Origin: an uncultured Chlorobiales bacterium
GTDB lineage: Bacteria > Bacteroidota > Chlorobiia > Chlorobiales > Chlorobiaceae
Direction: 5' to 3'
DNA length: 16,096 bases
Assembly (NCBI GenBank): GCA_903901395.1
Contig: CAIUQW010000014.1
Coordinates: forward strand, 1 to 16,096
The notes below the pieces were generated by a model. The model worked only from the letters and a program-made list of their open reading frames with translations. It had not been told where the DNA came from and ran no database searches. The position numbers were made by a program, and so were the translations under genes. Below are positions 7,241-13,946 of this stretch, piece after piece (the stretch's first letter is position 1; every line of letters begins with the position of its first letter).

Positions 7241-7627
7241 ATGACTCGTTACGACCCCGATTGCATTTTCTGCAAGATTGCCGCCGGGCACATTCCGGCC
7301 AACCTGATCTACCGCAACGACCATGTGGTGGCGTTTCACGACATCAATCCCGCCGCGCCTGTCCACGCGCTGATCATTCCGCTGGCGCACATCGCTTCGT
7401 TGAGTGATCTGACGGAGGGCGATGCGGAGATCGCCGCAGAGATTCTGCTGGCCGCGCGGGTGGTGGCCGAAAAGACCGGCGTGCTCGAATCAGGCTATCG
7501 GGTTGTGTTCAACAACGGCGCGGACGCCTTGCAGAGCGTCGGGCACATCCACGCGCACCTGATCGGCGGCAAAACGATGGGCTGGCCTCCCTTCGCTGGC
7601 CGCGAGGTGGCGCACGGCGAAGAGTAA
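7241..7627 (+). CDS. HIT (histidine triad) family nucleotide hydrolase, HINT-like
   Basis: Cytoplasmic purine nucleoside phosphoramidase-type enzyme of the HINT branch, 128 residues, a normal length. The N-terminal CIFCKI (Cys8, Cys11) is the usual paired-cysteine start of HINT proteins. ALIIPLAHI (43-51) leads into the helical part, and the triad HIHAHLI (His102, His104, His106) supplies the catalytic nucleophile. Family members hydrolyse adenosine 5'-monophosphoramidate and acyl-adenylates; the physiological substrate here is not known. The gene starts 24 bases after the lipoprotein gene without a Shine-Dalgarno sequence and precedes feoA by 138 bases, with a hairpin in between. I therefore do not place it in the feo operon. 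Confidence 0.92.
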   Translation: MTRYDPDCIFCKIAAGHIPANLIYRNDHVVAFHDINPAAPVHALIIPLAHIASLSDLTEGDAEIAAEILLAARVVAEKTGVLESGYRVVFNNGADALQSVGHIHAHLIGGKTMGWPPFAGREVAHGEE

Positions 7628-7658
7628 TCGCGCGTATCTTTTTTTGAGGAAATCGCAT

Positions 7659-7675
7659 CCCGCCGCCAAAGCGGG
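7659..7675. other. Short GC-rich hairpin after the HIT gene
   Basis: CCCGC (7659-7663) pairs with GCGGG (7671-7675) over a 7-base loop. AAAACTTTT follows, so it is at best a weak terminator between the HIT gene and feoA. Confidence 0.35.
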
Positions 7676-7704
7676 AAAACTTTTCGTCCGCGCATTCCGT
7701 TATT

Positions 7705-7712
7705 TATATTTC
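7705..7712 (+). promoter_or_regulatory. Candidate -7 promoter element of feoAB
   Basis: TATATTTC differs from TAnnTTTG at one base and lies 54 bases before the feoA ATG. TTC is found 20 bases upstream, near the -33 position. No convincing Fur box was seen by eye. Confidence 0.3.
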
Positions 7713-7765
7713 GTCTATTTAAGCCCGATGGGCGCATCACAGAGATTTACAGGATAAAGAGAAAT

Positions 7766-8059
7766 ATGAAGTTATCGGAACTCAAAGCCGGGGAGCGTGG
7801 GCAGGTGACGGCGGTCGCGTCGGAACCGGTGATACGGCGGCGGCTCATGGACCTCGGTCTTGTCAGAGGCACGGAGCTTGAAGTGCTGCGGTTCGCCCCG
7901 CTTGGCGATCCCATAGAGATCAGCTGCAAAGGGCTGCTTCTGACGCTGCGGCGCAACGAGGCGGAGGGCATCGCCGTGGACAAGCTCGAAGTCGTCGAGA
8001 GCCGTCAGGCTTCATGGGCGAGTCTGCTTCGGGGTCATCGTTTCGGGAAAAGCGCATGA
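7766..8059 (+). CDS. feoA: Ferrous iron transport protein A
   Basis: Small cytoplasmic SH3-like protein (97 residues) that partners FeoB in Fe(II) uptake. The sequence follows the FeoA pattern: LSELKAGERGQVTAV at the start, RRRLMDLGLVRGTELEVLRFAPLGDPIEI in the middle, and LLLTLRRNEAEGIAVDKLEV. The ATG at 7766 is the only sensible start; AGGA and GAGA lie close upstream. It overlaps feoB by four bases (ATGA at 8056-8059), which indicates translational coupling. The last 20 residues (ending LLRGHRFGKSA) go beyond the usual domain end, consistent with a coding extension into the feoB start. Iron-dependent regulation is expected for the family but is not shown by a recognisable site. Confidence 0.95.
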   Translation: MKLSELKAGERGQVTAVASEPVIRRRLMDLGLVRGTELEVLRFAPLGDPIEISCKGLLLTLRRNEAEGIAVDKLEVVESRQASWASLLRGHRFGKSA

Positions 8060-10194
8060 GTACGCAGAAAAACATCACGGTCGCCCTGGCCGGAAATCCG
8101 AACGCGGGCAAGTCATCGCTCTTCAACGCGCTTACCGGCGCTCACCAGCGGGTGGGTAACTTCCCCGGCGTAACCATCGAAAAGCACGAAGGTTATCTCG
8201 ATTACAAGAATTACCGGATCACCGTCGTCGATCTGCCAGGCACCTACTCGCTCACGCCCTACTCGCCGGAGGAGATCGTCACGCGGCGCTTCATCATCGA
8301 CGAAAAGCCCGATGTGGTGGTGAACGTGGTCGAGGGCACCAACCTCGAACGCAACCTGATGCTCACCGTGCAGCTCATGGAGATGGAGGTCGATCTGCTC
8401 GTGGCGCTCAACATGATGGACGAGGTCGAGGAGAAAGGGATTTCCATCGATCTCGATCAGCTCGAACAGCTTTTCGGCAGCCACATCGTGCCGATCTCCG
8501 CGCGAAACCGCAAGGGACTCGACGACCTGCTCGACCACGTCATCAGCGTCAGCGAAGGGCGTATCGAAATACGCAAAAACAAGATAACCTTCAGCCCCGA
8601 GGTCGAGAAGGCTATCGACAAAATAGCCGCGCTGCTCTCGCACGAGCGTGAACTCGGCGCTGGCGCGAACTATCGCTGGCTCGCCATCAAGCTGCTCGAA
8701 AACGACCGCGAGGCATACACCGAAGTGCAGAAGTATCCGGTTTGGGTCAAGATCGAGCTGGCGTTGCAGGAGGCGATCAAAGAGTGCGAGCGGCTGCACA
8801 GCACCGATCCCGAAGCGCTTATCACCGAGGATCGCCACGCCTTCGTACACGGCGCGATGCAGGAGTGCGTGCGCAAGCCGAAGGCGACTCGCGCCTCCGT
8901 GAGCGACTACATCGACGCGGTGGTGCTGAACCGCGTGCTCGGACTGCCGGTCTTTTTCCTCGTCGTCTGGGCGATCTTCCAACTCACCTTCACCCTCGGC
9001 AAGCCGCTCATGCTGGCGCTGGAGTTCGTATTCGACCTGCTCTCCAAGTCGGTCGCGCCGCTTCTGCCCGAAGGAATGGTGCGCTCGATTTTCGTCGATG
9101 GCGTAATATCAGGTGTCGGCAGTGTAGTTGTGTTTCTGCCGAACATCGTGCTGCTTTTCATGGGCCTCTCGTTCCTCGAAGCGTCCGGCTACATGGCTCG
9201 CGCGGCCTTCGTGATCGACAAGGTGATGCACCGCTTTGGCCTGCACGGCAAGTCGTTCATCCCGATGATCACCGGCTTCGGCTGCTCGATTCCAGCCATT
9301 ATGGCGACGCGCACGATGAAGAGCCGCTCCGACCGCCTCGCCACGATCATGACGATTCCCTTCATGAGCTGCGGCGCGAAGTTGCCGGTCTACGTGCTGC
9401 TCGCCGGGGCCTTTTTTCCGCCCGCAATGGCGGCCAACGTGATGTTCGGCATCTACCTGCTCGGCATCGTCGTGGGCCTCTGGACGGCGCGGCTGCTCAA
9501 GTCCACCGTGCTGAAGAGCGACTCGGAGCCGTTCGTCATGGAGCTGCCGCCCTACCGCTGGCCGACATTCTCTTCGGTTATTTTCCAGGCGCGGATGAAA
9601 GCCGTGATGTACCTGAAGAAGGCCGGAACGCTGATTCTCGGCGCGGTGATCCTGATCTGGGTGGCGAGCAACTTCCCGCGCAGCCAGGCGCTCGACACGG
9701 AGCTGGCGAACGGGAAAGCGCGGATCGAGGCGTCGTCGGTTGCGCCAGAGTTGAAGGCGGAGCAGTTGCAAAAGCTCGAAGCACGCATCGAGGCCAGACA
9801 GCTCGAATACTCGATTGCCGGACGAAGCGGCAAACTGCTCGAACCGCTCATCCGCCCGCTCGGCTTCGACTGGCGCATCGGCATTTCTCTGGTGACGGGG
9901 CTTGCGGCTAAAGAGGTTGTCGTCTCGACTCTTGGCACCATCTTCTCGATTGGCCAGACCACGGACAACACCTCGCTTTCAGCGATTCTCCGAAGCGATC
10001 CGGCCTTCAGCAAAGCCACCGCGCTGAGCCTGATGGTCTTCGTGCTGCTCTACATACCCTGCGTGGCGGCGGTTGGCGTGATGAAAAAGGAAGTCGGCGC
10101 CTGGAAACCCGTGCTCTTCTACTCGGCCTATGTGCTCGCGGTAGCGTGGGTGGCGTCGTTCATCACCTACCGGCTGGCGCTGTTGTGGATGTGA
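8056..10194 (+). CDS. feoB: Ferrous iron transporter B (GTP-regulated membrane permease)
   Basis: Inner-membrane Fe(II) transporter of 712 residues. The N-terminal G domain has G1 GNPNAGKS (13-20), G2 GVT (38-40), G3 DLPG (59-62), G4 NMMD (119-122) and G5 SAR (148-150). A helical guanine-dissociation-inhibitor region follows, to about residue 280, and then the membrane part. That part holds the two Gate-type segments, with FGCSIPAIMATR and PFMSCGAKLPVY carrying the conserved cysteines. Towards the end come AAKEVVVSTLGTIFSIG and LLYIPCVAAVGVMKKE. A hydrophilic, helix-prone stretch (ELANGKARIEASSVAPELKA) sits between membrane segments. I chose ATG 8056, which overlaps the feoA stop, instead of the upstream in-frame start at 8014 that would lie well inside feoA. 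No FeoC gene follows; a hairpin sits just beyond the stop. Confidence 0.97.
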   Translation: MSTQKNITVALAGNPNAGKSSLFNALTGAHQRVGNFPGVTIEKHEGYLDYKNYRITVVDLPGTYSLTPYSPEEIVTRRFIIDEKPDVVVNVVEGTNLERNLMLTVQLMEMEVDLLVALNMMDEVEEKGISIDLDQLEQLFGSHIVPISARNRKGLDDLLDHVISVSEGRIEIRKNKITFSPEVEKAIDKIAALLSHERELGAGANYRWLAIKLLENDREAYTEVQKYPVWVKIELALQEAIKECERLHSTDPEALITEDRHAFVHGAMQECVRKPKATRASVSDYIDAVVLNRVLGLPVFFLVVWAIFQLTFTLGKPLMLALEFVFDLLSKSVAPLLPEGMVRSIFVDGVISGVGSVVVFLPNIVLLFMGLSFLEASGYMARAAFVIDKVMHRFGLHGKSFIPMITGFGCSIPAIMATRTMKSRSDRLATIMTIPFMSCGAKLPVYVLLAGAFFPPAMAANVMFGIYLLGIVVGLWTARLLKSTVLKSDSEPFVMELPPYRWPTFSSVIFQARMKAVMYLKKAGTLILGAVILIWVASNFPRSQALDTELANGKARIEASSVAPELKAEQLQKLEARIEARQLEYSIAGRSGKLLEPLIRPLGFDWRIGISLVTGLAAKEVVVSTLGTIFSIGQTTDNTSLSAILRSDPAFSKATALSLMVFVLLYIPCVAAVGVMKKEVGAWKPVLFYSAYVLAVAWVASFITYRLALLWM

Positions 10195-10197
10195 ATT

Positions 10198-10227
10198 CAT
10201 CATTCGCGACCCTTTGCGCGAAAGATG
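10198..10227 (+). terminator. Hairpin after feoB, probable terminator
   Basis: CATC-A-TTCGCG (10198-10208) pairs with CGCGAA-A-GATG (10217-10227), giving a 10-bp stem with one A-A mismatch and an 8-base loop. It starts right after the feoB stop. The tail is only TCGATTCTTT, so the terminator is weak in form. Confidence 0.5.
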
Positions 10228-10243
10228 TCGATTCTTTACGTTG

Positions 10244-10284
10244 AAGGGTGACGCCGAGCCAATCATTTCCGTGCGTCATCCCTT
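10244..10284. repeat. Inverted repeat between feoB and dinD
   Basis: AAGGGTGACGC (10244-10254) pairs with GCGTCATCCCTT (10273-10284) over an 18-base spacer: 11 base pairs with a single bulged T. It may be a second terminator or a dispersed palindromic element. Confidence 0.45.
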
Positions 10285-10384
10285 AAGCGTTGCCCCTGAT
10301 GAACCCCTCATCGACGAACATGTCTGGGTGCGCCGCTTGTAACAAAATCATGTGTTGAGAATCCAACCCCTAAATTCTTGAATC

Positions 10385-11239
10385 ATGAAAACCGAACAGA
10401 TCCATTCGCTGACCGCCTCTTTTGAAGCCCATGCGCGGCAAACCGAAAGCGGCGTCGAATTCTGGCTTGCGCGCGACGTTCAGCAACTGTTGGGCTACGG
10501 TGAATGGCGCAACTTCACTGCGGTAATCTCAAAAGCAAGGATCGCTTGCGAAGTATCCGGTTATGCCGTCCATGACCATTTTGTTGACGTCAACAAAATG
10601 GTCGATCTCGGTTCTGGCAGTCAGCGGGAGATCGACGACATCATGCTGACCCGGTACGCCTGCTATCTCATCGCGCAGAACGGCGATCCGCGAAAGCCAG
10701 AAATCGCTTTCGCGCAAACCTACTTCGCCATTCAGACCCGGCGTGCAGAGGTTATCGAGCGGCGTTTGCTTGAAACCGAGCGGGTGTCTGCACGGAAAAA
10801 GCTCAGCGAAACAGAAAAAGAGCTGTCCGGCGTCATTTTCGAGCATACCGGCAACGCCGACAATTTTGCTGTCATTCGGAGCAAAGGGGATCATGCTCTT
10901 TTCGGTAAAAGCACGCAGGCGATGAAGGTGCAGTGGAGCGTGCCGGATAAACGGCCTCTGGCGGATTTCGCGCCCACCATCATTCTGAAAGCCAAAGACT
11001 TCGCGACCGAGATCACTATTTTCAATGCCCTCGAGCATGGAATGAATACCGAATCGGAGATTTCCAGAGAGCACGTAACCAACAATGCCGCAGTCAGGAA
11101 CACACTGATCGAAAGGGGAATCCGCCCGGAAAATTTACCTCCTGCAGAAGATGTCAAAAAAGTCGAGCGCCGCTTAGCTTCCGAAGAAAAGCGGTCGTTG
11201 AAGAATCCCGATGGGTTGAATAATGCATCCGAGGAGTGA
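10385..11239 (+). CDS. dinD: DinD-like DNA damage-inducible protein D
   Basis: The product is 284 residues, close to E. coli DinD in length. In E. coli DinD is SOS-induced and inhibits RecA-mediated strand exchange. The N-terminal part resembles the BRO-N/antirepressor fold: GVEFWLARDVQQLLGYGEWRNF (about 22-43) and SGYAVHDHF. Family blocks MVDLGSGSQREIDDIMLTRYACYLIAQNGDPRK (about 71-103) and FAQTYFAIQTRRAE (108-121) follow. The C-terminal half has FEHTGNADNFAVIRSKGDHALFG and a helical tail. The ATG at 10385 lacks a Shine-Dalgarno. I saw no convincing LexA-type operator upstream, so damage induction is not shown here. A perfect 30-bp palindrome lies inside the gene at 10574-10603. The next gene starts 4 bases after the dinD stop. 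The base composition is close to that of the window's core, unlike that of the following gene. Confidence 0.88.
   Translation: MKTEQIHSLTASFEAHARQTESGVEFWLARDVQQLLGYGEWRNFTAVISKARIACEVSGYAVHDHFVDVNKMVDLGSGSQREIDDIMLTRYACYLIAQNGDPRKPEIAFAQTYFAIQTRRAEVIERRLLETERVSARKKLSETEKELSGVIFEHTGNADNFAVIRSKGDHALFGKSTQAMKVQWSVPDKRPLADFAPTIILKAKDFATEITIFNALEHGMNTESEISREHVTNNAAVRNTLIERGIRPENLPPAEDVKKVERRLASEEKRSLKNPDGLNNASEE
10574..10603. repeat. Perfect 30-bp palindrome inside dinD
   Basis: The half-site GACCATTTTGTTGAC is followed immediately by its exact reverse complement, with no spacer. Both strands encode the peptide DHFVDVNKMV in one frame. In mRNA it would form a long hairpin; in DNA it could be a protein-binding site or a cruciform. 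Confidence 0.95.
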
Positions 11240-11243
11240 GGAG
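11231..11243 (+). promoter_or_regulatory. Ribosome binding site that sets the start of the HNH-like gene
   Basis: GAGGAGTGAGGAG precedes the ATG at 11244. GAGGAG at 11231-11236 has a 7-base spacing, and the dinD stop TGA (11237-11239) lies within it. A strong Shine-Dalgarno is unusual in this window and favours 11244 over the earlier in-frame ATG at 11223. Confidence 0.6.
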
Positions 11244-12284
11244 ATGAATTTTAATGAAAGAACCGCACCTTTGTCTGAACGCAAGAAAAAGAAAATAGCT
11301 GCCTTTTTGGAAGACTGCCGAAAAAAGGCAAAAACCAGTATAAGGGAATGTAATTATCCCGGCTGCAATGAAAAGGCAATAAATTCACATATTTTTCAAA
11401 AAAACGGCATTTTGTCATCTATTGCAAAAGATAGACACCTGATAGCCCATGACATTGATTTTTATAATAATCACGCATATACGTTTAAGCGCGTTGGAAT
11501 AAATAGAGTTTTTTCCTTCGATTGCTTTTGCGCTAAGCATGATTCTGAATTATTTAAAGCTATTGAGAGTGTAGCGCTTGATGATCTGAATTTTGATTGT
11601 TATGAAAATTGCCTGTTATTTGTAATGAGAGGTGTGTATAATGAGTTAAATAGTAAGAGTGAGGTCGTGCGGTTTTTTAAATTTTTGATAAAAGATGAAA
11701 GTGGCTTGTTTGATAAAACAAAATTGATGGCGAGCTTGATGGGTAATATGTACGGCAAAAAAGATGTAACTGGCTATTCAAAGGCGTTTTGGGACGATTT
11801 GAGTAACGGGACAGAAAAATTTGTCTTTAGAGTTCGGCGAATGAAAAGGCTTGAGCTTTGCTTGTCGTCATCAATCAATTATGAAACAACGGATGAATTG
11901 GTGGATTATCGGATGAAGAATAGTAAAGGGATGGAAAGACTTGCTCCTGTTTTTATTAATTATTTCCCATTAAAAGATTGCTCTCTTCTCTTGTTCGGGT
12001 ATTACAAGTCCGATTATGATAAAATATCTGGTTATATCGATATGTTTTTTAGCTGCGATGAAGGTTTAGCTGAGGTTGGTGTTACAAACTTGATTTTATT
12101 TCGATGTGAGGCATGGGTCTGTTCTGAGGACTTTTATTTGAAGAAAATAAAAAGTGTTGAGAATTATTTCGATTTGGCAGCGAATTATGCTTCCAAAAAC
12201 ACAAATGAAAGACATTTATTGCCACTAAATCTTTTTTCCAGTGACTTTGAAAAACAAATAAAAGGGATATTAGGTAAAATATAA
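11244..12284 (+). CDS. Unknown protein with HNH-like zinc-binding module, coupled to dinD
   Basis: I cannot name the family. The product is 346 residues. Residues 11-34 are a Lys/Arg-rich helix. A metal-binding module follows: C36-x4-C41, then NSH49, then FC96-x2-HD100. This Cys-Cys/His/Cys-His layout, with SH before a long loop and FCxxHD after it, resembles treble-clef or HNH-type nuclease modules and proteins seen beside defence genes (family knowledge and inference). The remainder is alpha-helical-looking, Phe/Lys/Asp-rich, without membrane segments. The gene follows dinD with its Shine-Dalgarno overlapping the dinD stop, so the two should be cotranslated. Composition is strongly AT-rich (about a third GC by eye) against a GC-rich chromosome, with AAA/TTT-rich codons, which suggests recent transfer. 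A toxin/nuclease role with DinD as regulator is only a hypothesis. Confidence 0.75.
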   Translation: MNFNERTAPLSERKKKKIAAFLEDCRKKAKTSIRECNYPGCNEKAINSHIFQKNGILSSIAKDRHLIAHDIDFYNNHAYTFKRVGINRVFSFDCFCAKHDSELFKAIESVALDDLNFDCYENCLLFVMRGVYNELNSKSEVVRFFKFLIKDESGLFDKTKLMASLMGNMYGKKDVTGYSKAFWDDLSNGTEKFVFRVRRMKRLELCLSSSINYETTDELVDYRMKNSKGMERLAPVFINYFPLKDCSLLLFGYYKSDYDKISGYIDMFFSCDEGLAEVGVTNLILFRCEAWVCSEDFYLKKIKSVENYFDLAANYASKNTNERHLLPLNLFSSDFEKQIKGILGKI

Positions 12285-12455
12285 TGACAGATTGTTTAGA
12301 ACTATAGTCCAGCTTGTCAGGATAATTGATTTTTAACAGATATCTAAGTCACCTTTTTTGATAGATCTAACAAATCGTTATAACACCGTCCCCAACAATC
12401 AATCCTGCTTATCCATCCCTTCTCCCCGGTTTTGCCTGGATTTGCGGAATCTTGC

Positions 12456-12510
12456 ATTCCTGCACCGATGACGCAAGGGGGCCAACACGCAGGTTCGCCC
12501 CTACAGGAAT
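12456..12510. repeat. Hairpin-forming dispersed-repeat-like element
   Basis: ATTCCTG (12456-12462) and CAGGAAT (12504-12510) form an outer inverted repeat. Inside, GGGGC pairs with GCCCC around CAACACGCAGGTTC. The internal part (AACACGCAGGTTCGCCCCTACA) has the look of a widespread short palindromic intergenic repeat family in bacteria. Copy number in this genome cannot be judged here. Confidence 0.4.
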
Positions 12511-12546
12511 TCCAGAATCAAAAAAATCAGCCCACCAGCCACAGCA

Positions 12547-13017
12547 TTACGCCGTGGCTTCGGTCTCCTCCTGTTGTTCGCTTGGGGCGCTGATCAGTCC
12601 GGCGTCTTCGGCGCGGGCTATGACGTCCTCAATGGGGAGGTTCATTGGCGCGGGCTTGCCGTCGAGCATCGTGATGGTCACGGCGGGGTGGGCGGCGAGG
12701 TAATCGTTCATGATCCTCTCCCAGCGGTCGCGCGTCGCTTCGTCGAGCGTGCTCCATGAGAGGCGTCCGCGGCATTTCGGGAATTTCGAGCAGCCGAGCC
12801 AGAGGCCGCGCTTACCGGTTCGCAGGTACATCGGCGCTCCGCAGTTGGCGTAAGCGAGTTCGGTGGTAATCGGCGGGGTCTTGATCGGCTCGATGTGACG
12901 TAGTTTGCTGAGGTTGAGTAGCGTGTTGCATTTCGGGTAGTTCGAGCAGGCGAGGAACGGGCTGAGGCGTCCGGTCATCTTGCCGATTATTTTTGACGAT
13001 ACCGCAACAAACCCCAC
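12547..13017 (-). pseudogene. topA: Orphan C-terminal zinc-ribbon fragment of DNA topoisomerase I
   Basis: The open frame of 156 codons resembles only the extreme C-terminus of bacterial topoisomerase I, with no catalytic toprim or Tyr domain upstream. GKMTGRLSPFLACSNYPKC (12-30) and GKRGLWLGCSKFPKC (68-82) are the second halves of two Topo_C4 zinc ribbons. The first ribbon lacks its N-terminal cysteine pair. In the second, the pair that should read CxxCG is Y56-A-N-C59-G, so one ligand is lost. The tail (SAPSEQQEETEATA) looks like a normal protein end. Just upstream, a different frame contains VCCGIVK, which may be the missing start of the first ribbon after a frameshift near 12990. A short expressed zinc-finger protein cannot be excluded. 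Confidence 0.6.
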
Positions 13018-13129
13018 TCACCCTCAAAACCACTCGACGGCCTCGACGAGAATCGTCGCAAGCATAGGCTCCGTCCGCCGCGAGGCAGCATCACAACGCA
13101 GGTTTCCGGGATGATGAGCGTCGAACAGC

Positions 13130-13822
13130 GTGTACATGACTGATAACGACGTTAAACCGCGACAGACGATGAAACCACCATTCAACCGGCGCAAAGCCAC
13201 CAGCTTCGGATTGCTGCTCTCGTTCACCATCCTGCTCGTTTCGGGCGTGATTCTCTGGGCTTTTCCACACATCGCCAACTACGGCACCGTGCCGCAGTTC
13301 GGCGGAGCCACCAAACCGCTCTGGCTCGACCAGCACATCGTGTTCGGCATTCTCTTCACCCTGCTCTCGCTCTACCACCTCTTCGGCGTGAACCGGGAAC
13401 TGTTTTTCTCGTACCTGAAAAAGAGCGCCAGCGCCGGGAGAGCGCGCCAGCCCGAACTTCTGACGACGCTCCTCGCAACAGTGCTGATCGCCGTAGTCAC
13501 CGCCCTGCACATTCCTTCCTTTTCAGGCAGCCTGAAAACCGGCAACGGCAGTGCTGTAGCAGTCGAACGCGGCTACGACAACAGGGAAGCAGATTATGGC
13601 CAGAGAGAGGAATTTTCGGAACGTTCGCATCACCACCATTTCGATGACGATGAAGAGTGGCGGCACGCCTCGCCGCAGCTCGCCGACCGGGGTGACGCCG
13701 GAGCGAGCGACGAGACGCAATTCAACGCGACGTCCCGAAGCAACAGCCGCTCAGGGAACAACGGCGCGCCCGACGACGAACTCCATCGCCGCACGACGGC
13801 CAGTTGCGCTTCATGCCACTGA
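13130..13822 (+). CDS. DUF4405-like membrane protein ending in a CxxCH motif
   Basis: Inner-membrane protein of 230 residues with three predicted membrane helices: FGLLLSFTILLVSGVILWAF (26-45), HIVFGILFTLLSLYHLFGV (69-87) and LLTTLLATVLIAVVTALHI (110-128). His69 and His83 in helix 2, and His127 at the end of helix 3, sit where DUF4405-type proteins have candidate heme b ligands, so a role in membrane electron transfer is plausible (inference). A long hydrophilic tail follows, with SHHHHFDDDEEW (166-177), Ser/Asn-rich sequence and a terminal CASCH, a c-type heme motif at the very last residues. Starts at 13136 (MTDNDV) or 13169 (MKPPFNRR) are also possible; none has a clear Shine-Dalgarno. Its reading direction is opposite to both neighbours. 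Confidence 0.7.
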   Translation: MYMTDNDVKPRQTMKPPFNRRKATSFGLLLSFTILLVSGVILWAFPHIANYGTVPQFGGATKPLWLDQHIVFGILFTLLSLYHLFGVNRELFFSYLKKSASAGRARQPELLTTLLATVLIAVVTALHIPSFSGSLKTGNGSAVAVERGYDNREADYGQREEFSERSHHHHFDDDEEWRHASPQLADRGDAGASDETQFNATSRSNSRSGNNGAPDDELHRRTTASCASCH

Positions 13823-13903
13823 GCGGCGCGGTAGAGTTTGGGCGGACGGGATGAGCTGAAATGCTTTAACCCGGCAGAGTGAAGTCAGTCCTGAACTGTA
13901 ACC

Positions 13904-13940
13904 GATGCAGGATGAATCAACTATCGATTCATCCTGCATC
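13904..13940. terminator. 15-bp perfect hairpin between convergent genes
   Basis: GATGCAGGATGAATC (13904-13918) and GATTCATCCTGCATC (13926-13940) pair perfectly across a 7-base loop. It sits between the convergent ends of the DUF4405-like gene and the YecA-like gene, 6 bases beyond the latter's stop. No T-run follows on either strand. A bidirectional terminator or transcript-stabilising hairpin is likely. Confidence 0.6.
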
Positions 13941-13946
13941 ATGCGC

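Noticed and set aside
8742..9911. 389-codon plus-strand frame inside feoB
   Set aside because: It is an Arg/Gly/His-rich out-of-frame shadow in GC-rich coding DNA; FeoB motifs are all in the other frame.
10300..10384. A LexA-type SOS box upstream of dinD (GAACATGTCT near 10317)
   Set aside because: Only one half resembles a LexA half-site and the partner half is absent, so SOS control cannot be claimed.
13024..13510. Minus-strand open frames upstream of the topA fragment
   Set aside because: They are antisense to the membrane protein and unlike topoisomerase I, so they do not extend the fragment.
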